Both the position numbers and the translations under genes were made by a program. The notes beneath the pieces are model-generated. The model was given only the letters and a program-made list of their open reading frames with translations, did no database searches and was not told where the DNA came from. DNA of 64,000 bases from Lewinellaceae bacterium (GTDB taxonomy: Bacteria; Bacteroidota; Bacteroidia; Chitinophagales; Saprospiraceae). Position 1 is the stretch's first letter. The number at the start of each line of letters is the position of its first letter. Of this stretch, positions 54,316-63,137 are shown piece after piece. The stretch covers positions 310,001-374,000 of the forward strand of contig JACJYP010000003.1 of assembly GCA_020636045.1 (NCBI GenBank). The letters run 5' to 3'.

Positions 54316-55701
54316 ATGAAATACTTTATCCGAATTTTGTTTTTCGCTCTGTTGCTTCAGGCATTTGCCGGCTGCCATCTGGAGCGTATCGATGCCCTGA
54401 ATGTGGAGTGTCCGAACCCGCCGGTGGCCAATTTTACGGTGAGCACGACGTCGATCAGCCTTTCCGAATCGATCGTGATCACCAATCTTTCCGACCCCGA
54501 TGCCGCTACCTACGACTGGGATTTCGGGAACGGAGAGACCAGCAAGGATTTCAACGCCAGCACTAGCGTGACGTACAACACGGCCGGTACCCACGAGATC
54601 ATACTGATCGTGACCGATGCGGAAGGCTGCAGTGCGACGACGCGCAAAACCATCACGGTAGCCAATGAATTGAAATTCAAGACAGTGCTGAACCTTGGAT
54701 CATTCGGCGGCATTCCGCTGGGCGCCGTCGAACGCTCTGACGGTCAGTTCCACTGCCTGTACAACCAGTCGGGCATCATAAAGTCGGTAGTGATGAACCC
54801 CATGAATATCGACGTAACGCCTTCGCCGGTAACCATCCCGGTAGACATCAATCCGAATATTGCCTCTGCACACGAAGGCGGCTTTATTGTCGCGGGCTCC
54901 AAAGGCAATCTTGCAAAAGTTGCGGTCATTGGCGCAAACCAGCAAAAAACCAATATTGAAAAAGAGTTTCAATTCACGGGCGCCAGTTCCTCTTCGGCCT
55001 GGGGTCCGGTGATGAATTCTACCGATGAGGTGATCTGCACCGGCTATCGAAACAACTCCAACCAGTTTATTCCGGGTTTGGCAAGGATCAGTAGTTCCAA
55101 TTCGGTAACCAGTCCGTCCGTCAATAACAGCAACCTTAACAATTATGGAGGTTTGTCCGTCGTCGAGCAGGCGGGTGCCGCGGGCAACTACTACATCGCT
55201 GCCACCAAACTAAACCCGTACGGAGGGTCAGCATCACTACTTGTCAGCGTTTCGCAGAGCGGTATCTACGGCTCGCACAGTTCGCTGGCGCCGATCACCG
55301 TCGCCTACAAGATCATGCATCTTTCGGGATCGACATACGTGGTGATCGGCAGCGACAATAATTCAGGGAAACAATACCTCATCGTGGTAAAACCGGGGGG
55401 CAATCAGACCTGGTCGCTGAATATGATGACAGCGGTCAGCGACGTGTGCATCAGCAACAGCGATCCGTCGAAAGTAGTGGTATTGGGCACGGCCGGCAAT
55501 GCGCTTGGCATGGCACAGATCAATCTTTCCACCGGTGTGGCGGATTGGGACGAGTTCTATTCCCTTGCCGACGGGTCGATAACCGGCATTTCCATTGCAC
55601 CGACTTCCGACGGCGGCTACCTGACAGGCGGCCATTACAACCACGGCGGCAAAAATGACTTTTACCTCATCAAGACCAACAGCACCGGTAAAGCCGAATA
55701 A
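54316..55701 (+). CDS. PKD-domain lipoprotein
   Basis: 461 residues from the ATG at 54316; the upstream start at 54277 would delay the signal peptide. The signal MKYFIRILFFALLLQAFAGC has a lipobox-like end with Cys20. A PKD domain follows (about 34-115: PVANFTVSTTSISL, YDWDFGNGETSKDF, HEIILIVTDAEGCS). The remaining ~340 residues look like a propeller-type repeat domain: GGIPLGAVERSDGQFHCLYN, EGGFIVAGSKGNLAKVAVIG, and SIAPTSDGGYLTGGHYNHGG near the end. It is first in a plus-strand run of four envelope genes (45 bases to the next). Confidence 0.82.
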   Translation: MKYFIRILFFALLLQAFAGCHLERIDALNVECPNPPVANFTVSTTSISLSESIVITNLSDPDAATYDWDFGNGETSKDFNASTSVTYNTAGTHEIILIVTDAEGCSATTRKTITVANELKFKTVLNLGSFGGIPLGAVERSDGQFHCLYNQSGIIKSVVMNPMNIDVTPSPVTIPVDINPNIASAHEGGFIVAGSKGNLAKVAVIGANQQKTNIEKEFQFTGASSSSAWGPVMNSTDEVICTGYRNNSNQFIPGLARISSSNSVTSPSVNNSNLNNYGGLSVVEQAGAAGNYYIAATKLNPYGGSASLLVSVSQSGIYGSHSSLAPITVAYKIMHLSGSTYVVIGSDNNSGKQYLIVVKPGGNQTWSLNMMTAVSDVCISNSDPSKVVVLGTAGNALGMAQINLSTGVADWDEFYSLADGSITGISIAPTSDGGYLTGGHYNHGGKNDFYLIKTNSTGKAE

Positions 55702-55746
55702 CTCCGTATCCGGAATCAAAATATCAAATCAACCAGCTCCGCTCAA

Positions 55747-58518
55747 ATGACAACGTACCATCATCGCTCAGAGAAGTTTGCCCCAATCCTGCTCTTATTG
55801 TTTTTTGCTCCCGCCCTGTTGCTTTCGCAGATAACGGCGCCTGAAGGCAGTGAATTCAGGGCGGCGCCCGAAACCACGCAGTCCAAACTGTTTCAGTCGA
55901 CCGCAGGTGATCGCTTCTGGAGTATCACACCCAACGACGGTGCTATGACGCTTTCTGTCGGCCCCGGCACCCCTGCGACCGAGGTCGTGGTAAGTTATAG
56001 CCCGCTCGCAAGTTCCGGCTCCTGCCCTGCTTCTACGGCTTATACCCTGGCGGCTTCCCCTATCGGCCCCGGGAGCTCTGCTACCCTGCCGATCACCGCC
56101 TGTAAACAGGTGTCCGAATCCGTGATCCGGCCCATCGAAGTGATCATGGTGGTGGATGTATCGGGCAGTATGGGCGATCCGGCCGTTTGCCAGTGCGATG
56201 CCGTTCCACATTCGGGCAGCGAGCAATGCCAGAACAACCCGCAGTCGGGTACGACCAAACTCATGTACCTGAAAGAGAAATTGCTGGCGACTTTCAATAC
56301 CCTGAAAACATTTATGCAGGCCGACGCTGCGAATAAAATGGCGCTGGTCACTTTTAACAGCAGTGCCAATGTCGCTATCAATCTGAAAGCATTCAATAAT
56401 GCAACACTGACTACCGAAATGAACACCCTGATGGGTAATGGTTCGGGAAGCCTGCAACCCCAGGGCGCTACGGCGATGGGCGCGGGCCTGCAGACGGGCT
56501 TTTCCCAATTCAGCCCGCCCGACGGCGACGGAAACCCGAACAACGATCCCATCAAGGTCGTGCTGCTGTTCACCAACGGCATTCAGAACGTTTCGCCGAT
56601 GGTAAGCGTTTCCGGCGGCAACGTACTGATCGGTGGTTCGGCGATCCCCCCCGGTGTCAAGATCATTCCTTACGCAATTTTCACCCCTGAATCGACCTAT
56701 GCAAGCCTGCTGAAGGCCATCGCAGAGTCCGGCGGCGTGGCTACGAATACAGAACTGAGCACATCGCCCTATATCTGTGCGATCAACCGGCCGTTGCGCC
56801 AAAACTGGGTAAACGCCGTGGAATCACTGGGCAGCCCCAAACTCGTGCATTTCAGCAACGGCAACCTGAGCGGCAACTCCGCACAGGAAACTTTTACTGT
56901 GACGGAAAACATGGATCGCATTTCCATCGCGGTGAGTTCGGTAGGCAGCCACAATTACAGCCAGATGAAGGTGGAACGGATCGACAATGGCACTCCGGTC
57001 GATCTTTCCGGCGTAGCCGGCCAGTTTATTCCGCCGCTGAACGTCCCCTCGCAACACCGGGTATATACCGTCACTTTTCCGGTAAACGGCATTTCTGTCA
57101 CCGCCCAGGGCGAGTACAGGGTCAGTTTTACAGCTAATCAACCGAACCTGGGTTACGATCTTTCCGCGATCGTCGATGACCGGGGCCTGAAGCAGTATTT
57201 TTTCAACAGCCCCGTCGTAGCGGCCGGAGAAGAACTGTTTCTGGGTACCCGCCTGCGCCAAAACGGTACGCCGGTGGAAAATTCGTCGGTCACGGCTACG
57301 ATCTACCGGTCGAAAAAACGCCTCGGCAACAGTTTTGCCCAAACAAAAGTACCCGGCGCTTTTATCGACGTCAAGGGGCCCTGGGGTCGGCTCTTTCCTG
57401 CAAAACCCATTCAGCACGATGGCGTAGCACTGAGTGTTAGTGTCGCAAACTACAAGTTCGGCGGCCGTGACGGCGCCTATATCAAACAGATCAGCATTAA
57501 CCACCCCACACTCGCATCCTTCAAGGGTGATGAAAACATTCGCATGGCGATCGGTGAAAAGAAACATATTGTCCTGCTCAACGAGACCAATTATCGCGAC
57601 TTCTTTGCTGTCGATCCGATCGCAGTAGTACCCCTGAACCACGACGGCGACGGCGTATACCGCGCCACTTACAAAGGCACCGGTGAGACCGGGCTTTATC
57701 ATGTGCGTTTCGAAGCAAAGGGCTCCACAGCGCTCACGGGCCCGTACTATCGCGTGGAGGACAAAACCGCACTGGTGCGTTTCGGTACACCCGATAAAAA
57801 GAAATCCTGCCTGATCGTATTGTACGAATCACCGTACATTCTTATGATGAAGCCTGTCGATACGGAAGGCAACCTGCTGGGCCCGAATGAAACGAACGCC
57901 ATTTCCATTGTGATGTCGGAAGGTAGTGCCGCCAATTGGGTGGATTACCTGGACGGCCGTTATGTGGTGCCGCTTTCCGTGGCCGATAACGCTGATCCAA
58001 ATATTCAAATCAGGATACACGGCCGCCTGCTGTACGACGGTCCGTTATCCGGTATTCAACAAAAACGCGGTTTCTTTTCGCTACACGGCGGCCTGACTTT
58101 CCCGCAAGGCAATTTCGGGAATTCATTTGAAGGCGGCTACTATGCCGAAGCCAAACTGGGATATCGTGTCTACCGGGAGTTCGGACTACAGATAAAAGGC
58201 GGGTATTATGCTTTCAAAAATACCCTCACGAACAAAACAGACTATTCCATTTTCGGCATCGGCGGCGGGGTCACCTACCGCAAATGGCTGGGCTTCAACT
58301 TCCTGACCGGCGTGTACCTGCAGGCGGAAAGCAATATCGGCTATTACAAACCGGAAAACGGAGACGGCGTGTTCGGTGCAAACGGCGGGCTCAGTCTTAT
58401 GAAGCCGGTCAGCCATTTTGTCAACATCGTGTTGTCATCTGACTACCACTACCTGTCGACCGATCCGGAGAATGTACACTTTCTGACTGCCGGACTCGGC
58501 GTCCAGTTCCGCTTTTAA
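55747..58518 (+). CDS. Von Willebrand A protein fused to a C-terminal outer-membrane beta-barrel
   Basis: 923 residues. The signal peptide is within MTTYHHRSEKFAPILLLLFF and APALLLSQ. After a short beta region comes a VWA domain (about 130-350) with DVSGS (D137, S139, S141). The later MIDAS Thr lies in GATAMGAGL, but the usual LTDG aspartate is FTNG here, so metal binding may be altered. A Cys-rich insert (VCQCDAVPHSGSEQC) interrupts the first loop. A long Ig-like middle region follows, then the last ~150 residues (LHGGLTFPQGNFGNSFEG ... HFLTAGLGVQFRF) look like an 8-stranded barrel of the OmpA/OprF type ending in Phe. It probably anchors in the outer membrane with the VWA part periplasmic or exposed. 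Spacing is 45 bases to the lipoprotein gene and 31 to the peptidase gene. Confidence 0.82.
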   Translation: MTTYHHRSEKFAPILLLLFFAPALLLSQITAPEGSEFRAAPETTQSKLFQSTAGDRFWSITPNDGAMTLSVGPGTPATEVVVSYSPLASSGSCPASTAYTLAASPIGPGSSATLPITACKQVSESVIRPIEVIMVVDVSGSMGDPAVCQCDAVPHSGSEQCQNNPQSGTTKLMYLKEKLLATFNTLKTFMQADAANKMALVTFNSSANVAINLKAFNNATLTTEMNTLMGNGSGSLQPQGATAMGAGLQTGFSQFSPPDGDGNPNNDPIKVVLLFTNGIQNVSPMVSVSGGNVLIGGSAIPPGVKIIPYAIFTPESTYASLLKAIAESGGVATNTELSTSPYICAINRPLRQNWVNAVESLGSPKLVHFSNGNLSGNSAQETFTVTENMDRISIAVSSVGSHNYSQMKVERIDNGTPVDLSGVAGQFIPPLNVPSQHRVYTVTFPVNGISVTAQGEYRVSFTANQPNLGYDLSAIVDDRGLKQYFFNSPVVAAGEELFLGTRLRQNGTPVENSSVTATIYRSKKRLGNSFAQTKVPGAFIDVKGPWGRLFPAKPIQHDGVALSVSVANYKFGGRDGAYIKQISINHPTLASFKGDENIRMAIGEKKHIVLLNETNYRDFFAVDPIAVVPLNHDGDGVYRATYKGTGETGLYHVRFEAKGSTALTGPYYRVEDKTALVRFGTPDKKKSCLIVLYESPYILMMKPVDTEGNLLGPNETNAISIVMSEGSAANWVDYLDGRYVVPLSVADNADPNIQIRIHGRLLYDGPLSGIQQKRGFFSLHGGLTFPQGNFGNSFEGGYYAEAKLGYRVYREFGLQIKGGYYAFKNTLTNKTDYSIFGIGGGVTYRKWLGFNFLTGVYLQAESNIGYYKPENGDGVFGANGGLSLMKPVSHFVNIVLSSDYHYLSTDPENVHFLTAGLGVQFRF

Positions 58519-58549
58519 ACCGGGCATCTACGCCTCAAAAACATCAATC

Positions 58550-59764
58550 ATGGTAAGGCAATTGCTTCCACTCTTCATCATGCTGGCCCTGTTGCAGCGG
58601 CCGCTTTATGGCCAGGATTACCTGGAGATAGAGGCATCGAAGCATTGCCTTTACTTTGGCGATGCCATGCCCGGTGAATACTACCGGTTCGAGACTTCGG
58701 ACTCTATTGAGCATTTGAAAGACGAGATCCTGTACAAAACCGGAAAGCCGCAATCGTTCATATTCATTTGTTCGAATGTGCCCTCGGTGGTTGCGGTCGT
58801 GGAAGGCGAAAAACGCTACATATTGTACAGCAGGAAGTTTTTCAGCGAACACCCCAATCGGGCGCTTCGCCTCGCCCTGCTGGCGCACGAGATCGGTCAC
58901 CACGTCAACCGGCATGAACTGGCGGAAGGCAAGCCGACGGAAGTGGAAGAAATGGAAGCCGACGAATTTATGGGTTATGCCCTGTGCCTGACGGGTGTGC
59001 CTGCTCAGGTTGCGGGTGCGATTTCGGGGGCGCTTCCCCTGGCTTCGGGCATCGATACTGCCGACCGCAATGCCGACATTATGCGCGGCTTCCGGCGCGC
59101 CGAGGCAAGCCTGCTCAATGCCGAACACGCCGCCTGGCTGGAGGAAAAGCCGAATGAAGTGGCCCAGAGCCTCCCGCATTTTCCCTTCCCGCCACCGGAA
59201 TACTCGGCAGACGCCGACCTGGACAGTTATTTCGGCCACTGCAAACATTTCTCGGATGCCGACGAGATGCTCCGGAAAGCGCTCGAGGCAGCGGGATACC
59301 ACACCAGACGCTATTTCTATGTGCCCGGCGGTTTTGCGCTTGTCACGCGCATGGAACAGTTTAATGAAGACGGTACCTGTAAAGGTGAAAAATACCGCTG
59401 GTCGGGCAAGATCGTGCGTTGCGAGGACTTTTCGGCGCTTTGTTATCTCAAGTCGATCGTCACGACCGAACCCGCCTATTTCCGCGTATTTGTGTTCATC
59501 GTCAGCCCGCAGTTGCTGAAAAATGCGCCTCCGCCCGTCACGCGCAAAGAAGCGGAAGGCTGGCTGAACGAAGGCGCCAACCGGCTGCCGGCGGATATCG
59601 GCGGCTTTTCTTTCGAACCCGGTAAAACCCACGTGACGGCGCTGGTCTACGAGTTCAAGGTGCGGGAGAGCGATCGTAAAAGCGAAACCAGCAGCCCTTC
59701 CGCGCTCGAAGGAGCGACGCATCTCGGCAAATCGAAGATCACCCGCTACCTTACGAAGAAGTAG
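58550..59764 (+). CDS. Secreted HExxH metallopeptidase (M48-like), first of a pair
   Basis: 404 residues. A signal peptide (MVRQLLPLFIMLALLQRPLY, cleaved near GQD) leads to a region of about 75 residues and the catalytic site LLAHEIGHHVNRHE (H113, E114, H117). The third zinc ligand is expected in EEMEADEFMGYAL (E136), the ExEAD pattern of M48 peptidases. The short metallopeptidase unit RYILYSRKFF ... HEIGHH is shared with the next gene. The C-terminal ~230 residues are unrelated to it and have no recognised domain. No transmembrane helix other than the signal is visible, so the protein is likely periplasmic or exported. Confidence 0.8.
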   Translation: MVRQLLPLFIMLALLQRPLYGQDYLEIEASKHCLYFGDAMPGEYYRFETSDSIEHLKDEILYKTGKPQSFIFICSNVPSVVAVVEGEKRYILYSRKFFSEHPNRALRLALLAHEIGHHVNRHELAEGKPTEVEEMEADEFMGYALCLTGVPAQVAGAISGALPLASGIDTADRNADIMRGFRRAEASLLNAEHAAWLEEKPNEVAQSLPHFPFPPPEYSADADLDSYFGHCKHFSDADEMLRKALEAAGYHTRRYFYVPGGFALVTRMEQFNEDGTCKGEKYRWSGKIVRCEDFSALCYLKSIVTTEPAYFRVFVFIVSPQLLKNAPPPVTRKEAEGWLNEGANRLPADIGGFSFEPGKTHVTALVYEFKVRESDRKSETSSPSALEGATHLGKSKITRYLTKK

Positions 59765-59821
59765 GCAAAACCGCCGCACGCACTTTTAAACACCATTCAA
59801 CCACCCGTAAAATCACCCGAT

Positions 59822-61177
59822 ATGAACATCGCAATTTCCCGGTTTTTGACCCTGCTTTTTTTATTGGGCAGCGCCTGCTGGCTCCGGGCCCAGCAAGAAC
59901 TCCATTTCGACAACGGATGCAACTTTGCGTCCGATAAAACTTCCGGCACCTACACCCTTTTCGACCCCACTGAAGAAGCGGAGCAAATCGTGGATGAAAT
60001 ACTCAACCTGGCCGGCATTACCGGCGAGCGCCCGTTCACGCTACAGGTAGCCACGGTCGAAAATGCCCAGGCCAACGAAAGGGAAGGCATTCGATACCTC
60101 CTTTACAGCAATAACTTCATACAGGAATTCAAGAAGGACGCCAAGACCAAGTGGGTGGCCTATTTCGTTTTCGCACACGAGATCGGGCACTTGATCCGGG
60201 GCCACCGCTTCAGCGAAACCGATGCAAAATTGCGCAAGCGGATGGAACTGGAGGCCGACCGTTTCGCTGCCGTTGTCATGGCGCGCATGCGGGTGTCGCG
60301 CAACGATGCGCTGGCTGCTGCGCAAAATCTCAGGACGCGCATCAATATCAAACCGGCCTATTACCCCGATCCGGCTGCGCGCGAGGAAGCCATCAGCATC
60401 GAATACGACAAGGAATGGAAAAAAATCGTGGAGGCGGACAAAGGCAAGGCAGGCGGCGACAAGATATACCTCGCTATCGACCCCGCTTCTTTCAACCGCT
60501 GGAATCTCGTTGGCAGCGCTTCTGCCGTGCTGACCGACGAAAAGGTGCTGGTCAATTTCAAGATCATGCCGCAATACAGCGGGCGGACGATCAGCATCGT
60601 GCTTTGTTCCCAAAACCCGAACATCCGGGTCAACACCACGATCGGCACGGGTACCGTAATGGCTTCACCCGGCAACAAAACCGTGGAATGGAATTACCAG
60701 ATGGACAACGTACCCAGGGCCATGGCTTCGCAGCCCAACCAGTTGCGCATCTACGTGTACGACCTGAATAACATGCCGAAGGCCCGCGTAAGCCCCGAGA
60801 CCCAAAAAAAGGCGTGGATCCTGGCGGGCTCGGGCGCCCTGGTCGGTCTGGCAGGCATTTTTCCTTACACCAAAGCCCTGGCAAAACACGACGATTATGC
60901 CGCGCATATCGACCCGCAGGATGTGTTCTACACCTCCCAAAACACGAGTCGTGAAAGTTTTTATAAAAAAGCGGACAATCAGTACGTCGGAGGACAGGTG
61001 ATGATGTTCACCGGCGGGGCGCTTATCCTGACCGGGATCATCTGGTCGGCCATTGAAAAAGGCAAAGCCAAAAAAGACCTGAAAAACACGATCTGCAATG
61101 TGCCGCCGCGCTGGCAAATTGAGCCGTCCTGGGTGGCGGGCAACGCGCCGGGCGTGGCCTTGAGGTTGCGGTTTTGA
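59822..61177 (+). CDS. Secreted HExxH metallopeptidase (M48-like), second of a pair, membrane-anchored
   Basis: 451 residues. The signal peptide is MNIAISRFLTLLFLLGSACW (cleaved near LRAQ). The catalytic site is FAHEIGHLIRGH (H119, E120, H123), with the third ligand in MELEADRFAA (E144). The stretch RYLLYSNNFIQEF before the site parallels RYILYSRKFF of the preceding protein, so the N-terminal halves are paralogous. The C-terminal part differs: a beta-sandwich-like domain (about 215-325) and then two hydrophobic helices (AWILAGSGALVGLAGIF and QVMMFTGGALILTGIIW). It ends in VALRLRF. It lies 57 bases after its paralogue. Confidence 0.8.
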   Translation: MNIAISRFLTLLFLLGSACWLRAQQELHFDNGCNFASDKTSGTYTLFDPTEEAEQIVDEILNLAGITGERPFTLQVATVENAQANEREGIRYLLYSNNFIQEFKKDAKTKWVAYFVFAHEIGHLIRGHRFSETDAKLRKRMELEADRFAAVVMARMRVSRNDALAAAQNLRTRINIKPAYYPDPAAREEAISIEYDKEWKKIVEADKGKAGGDKIYLAIDPASFNRWNLVGSASAVLTDEKVLVNFKIMPQYSGRTISIVLCSQNPNIRVNTTIGTGTVMASPGNKTVEWNYQMDNVPRAMASQPNQLRIYVYDLNNMPKARVSPETQKKAWILAGSGALVGLAGIFPYTKALAKHDDYAAHIDPQDVFYTSQNTSRESFYKKADNQYVGGQVMMFTGGALILTGIIWSAIEKGKAKKDLKNTICNVPPRWQIEPSWVAGNAPGVALRLRF

Positions 61178-61371
61178 GCGCGTTTGAATTGTCCCCGAGG
61201 CGCAGCGACAAACGCCCTTTGTGTAGTCGTTACAAGGAACGTTGTCAAGACAAACACTCTTTGTGTAATCGTTACAAGGAACGTTGCAGTGACAAACGTC
61301 CTTTGTGTAATCGCTGCAAGGAACGTTGTAGTGACAAACGTCCTTTGTGTAATCGCTGCAAGGTTCGTTGA
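61174..61371 (+). CDS. Possible Cys-rich 14-residue repeat peptide
   Basis: 65 codons from a TTG that overlaps the preceding TGA (TTGA), ending with a TGA at the exact end of the last repeat. The product is four copies of DKRPLCNRCKERCS-type units, with Cys at positions 6, 9 (in the last two) and 13. The unit length is a multiple of three, so all frames are repetitive and this frame is not proven. There is no signal peptide. It may be only a DNA repeat. Confidence 0.3.
   Translation: MSAFELSPRRSDKRPLCSRYKERCQDKHSLCNRYKERCSDKRPLCNRCKERCSDKRPLCNRCKVR
61207..61371 (+). repeat. 42-bp tandem repeat, four copies
   Basis: Units start at 61207, 61249, 61291 and 61333; the last is cut to 39 bases. 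Each has ACAAACGTCCTTTGT, an inverted pair ACAAA/TTTGT, then GTAATCGCTGCAAGGAACGT. Copies 3 and 4 are nearly identical; copies 1 and 2 have several substitutions. There are no unique spacers, so this is not a CRISPR array. Confidence 0.92.
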
Positions 61372-61532
61372 AAAGGCTTCCGCCATGTTTGTTCTTCCCG
61401 CACCTGCGTTATTTGATCGGGCGCAAGGCGTAGGGCACAATTAACCAGTCAGCAAAGGCGGTTAATAATGGAAATAAAGCGCGGCCGGATTTGCCAGGCC
61501 ATACGAGGTACAATATGCAGATCGTTGTACAA

Positions 61533-61588
61533 ACGGATAAAAAAAGAAGCGGCACCTCTGTGGAAAGTGCCGCTTCTTTTTATCCGTT
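61533..61588. terminator. Bidirectional terminator at the 3' end of the OmpA-family gene
   Basis: A long stem pairs AAAAAGAAGCGGCAC (61541-61555) with GTGCCGCTTCTTTTT (61567-61581), extended outward by ACGGATA/TATCCGT. The TAA stop of the minus-strand gene lies in the stem base. Confidence 0.85.
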
Positions 61589-62731
61589 CATATTCAGGAT
61601 CGTGATCTCTACCCGCTGATTCTTTCGTCGCCCTTCTTCCGTGATATTGGGCTCGATGGGCTTCGTCCAGCCGTAGCCCTTGAACTGTACCCGGTTGGAA
61701 TCGATGCCTTTTGTCACGAGCCAGTGCGCTACGGCTTTGGCGCGGTTGGTCGACAACTGATTGGCAAAAGCCGAGTCCGGCCACATGGCGTTGTTGGTAT
61801 GCCCGCCGATCTCCACGGTCACATCCGGGTTGTTGAGCAGGAACAGGTATAATTCATTGAGGCCTTCTTCACTTTCTTCTGTGATGTCGTATTTATTGGT
61901 ATCGAAGTATACCTTCTCCAGCCGGTAACTCCTGCCTTTTCGCACCGTTTTGCGTTCGATTGAGGCAGCCGTCGTTTTAGGCGGGTCCTGTTTTTTGGGC
62001 TGTGTCTCGGTTTTGGATTTTTTGCTGCTGGTCGGCGGCGCCTTGCTCGTCACGGCCAGGGGCGGAGAGGTTTTGGCTTCCGGCATCTTTTCCGGCCCGC
62101 AAACGATCTGTTTGATCGGGGAAGCGTTGTCCACGAGGATATTGCCGTTGTAGGGAAACAGGACGGGCGTTTTGTAATATGCCTCGAACAGGATGAAAGA
62201 GTAGTTGCCGTTTTTCGGGTGCAGGCGGAAGGTGTGCGACAGCCAGCGGGAGTTGGTCACGACGGCCGTTTCGTACAGCAGTTCCAATTTGCTGCAATAG
62301 CCGTTGCCGCCGTACACGCGCAACTTGGCGGGGGTCACATAGTTCGCTTCCTTGCCGGTGAGTTTACTGGTACTGAGGTACAGTTCCGAACGGCAGATGT
62401 CCATGGAAAACTCGTAGCACTGGTCCCTTTCCAGGGGACGGCTCAGGCGCTGGGCCACCCCTTCCCAGGTTTCGTTGTCGCGTACCACCAGGCCCAGGTA
62501 AGTGTTCCCGTGGCTGGGTGTTTTGGTGACGGAAAACTGTCCGGGCTGCACATCGGGCGGCGTTTCATCCGCCTTGCCGCAGTCATACCACCCATTGGGC
62601 GCCTCTCCTGCCTTTGGTATATCTTCAAATGAAGGATTGGAAAAATGGATGAGTTGTTCTTTTTGTCCGGCGACCGCCAGCGGCAGGGCCAGTACCCATA
62701 TCAACCAGGATAATTTTCTCTCAAAAGACAT
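61580..62731 (-). CDS. OmpA family peptidoglycan-binding protein
   Basis: 383 residues from the ATG at 62731 (MSFERKLSWLIWVLALPLAV, signal cleaved near AGQ); an ATG at 62755 would add 8 residues. The first ~215 residues form a beta-rich, carbohydrate-binding-like domain (HFSNPSFEDIPKAGEAPNGW, SHGNTYLGLVVRDNETW). A Lys/Pro/Thr-rich linker (about 225-270) follows. The C-terminal OmpA domain (RLEKVYFDTNKYDITEES, VTVEIGGHTNNAM, NQLSTNRAKAVAHWLVTKGI, GWTKPIEPNITEEGRRKNQR) would hold the protein to peptidoglycan. It stands alone, opposite the peptidase gene run. Confidence 0.88.
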   Translation of the reverse strand: MSFERKLSWLIWVLALPLAVAGQKEQLIHFSNPSFEDIPKAGEAPNGWYDCGKADETPPDVQPGQFSVTKTPSHGNTYLGLVVRDNETWEGVAQRLSRPLERDQCYEFSMDICRSELYLSTSKLTGKEANYVTPAKLRVYGGNGYCSKLELLYETAVVTNSRWLSHTFRLHPKNGNYSFILFEAYYKTPVLFPYNGNILVDNASPIKQIVCGPEKMPEAKTSPPLAVTSKAPPTSSKKSKTETQPKKQDPPKTTAASIERKTVRKGRSYRLEKVYFDTNKYDITEESEEGLNELYLFLLNNPDVTVEIGGHTNNAMWPDSAFANQLSTNRAKAVAHWLVTKGIDSNRVQFKGYGWTKPIEPNITEEGRRKNQRVEITILNMNG

Positions 62732-63134
62732 ACACAAAAATGTTTTGATTAGCAATTACAGCCATGTATAGCGCAGTGAGTATGACGTTCATAATGCCTG
62801 TAAGCCACATACCAACCGCTTTGCTGCAAGTTTTCCCAATGCAAAATTTTTACATAAACGTCAGAATTTCAGTTTTTATGGCCTCTTTTCGATGAAAAAC
62901 AAGTTTTTAACACGTAGACGGCCTACGGTAGACGGCTTACGACAGACGGTTTACGGTTTACGGTTTACGGTTTACGGCTTACGGGATTTGATTGGGGGTA
63001 TGCGATTATTAAGCTGCATTTAGCAGTAAACGATCTTTTAACACTTGACCGACCCGCTACCCACGTTCCACTCACCGTCTACAGTCAGCCGTCAGCCGTC
63101 TACCGTAAACCGTCTACCGTAGGCCGTCTACCGT
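62732..63134. other. Intergenic region with the ompA-like leader and word-repeat element Y
   Basis: 62732-62914 is AT-rich and should hold the promoter of the OmpA-family gene. The rest is the inverted-repeat element annotated separately. No gene is seen. Confidence 0.5.
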
Positions 63135-63137
63135 TTA
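62915..63137. repeat. ACGGTAG-word inverted-repeat element Y
   Basis: The left arm (62915-62982) begins GTAGACGGCCTACGGTAGAC and ends in four TTTACGG words. The right arm (63077-63137) is of the reverse-complement type (CAGCCGTCTACCGTAAACCG). The core on the plus strand has GTATGCGATT (62999-63008), ATCTTTTAA and ACCCACGTTC, in the same order as in element X read on the minus strand. The right arm overlaps the TAA stop of the acyl-CoA dehydrogenase gene. Confidence 0.85.

Noticed and set aside
61207..61371. CRISPR array
   Set aside because: The units are contiguous 42-bp tandem copies without unique spacers, and no cas genes are present.
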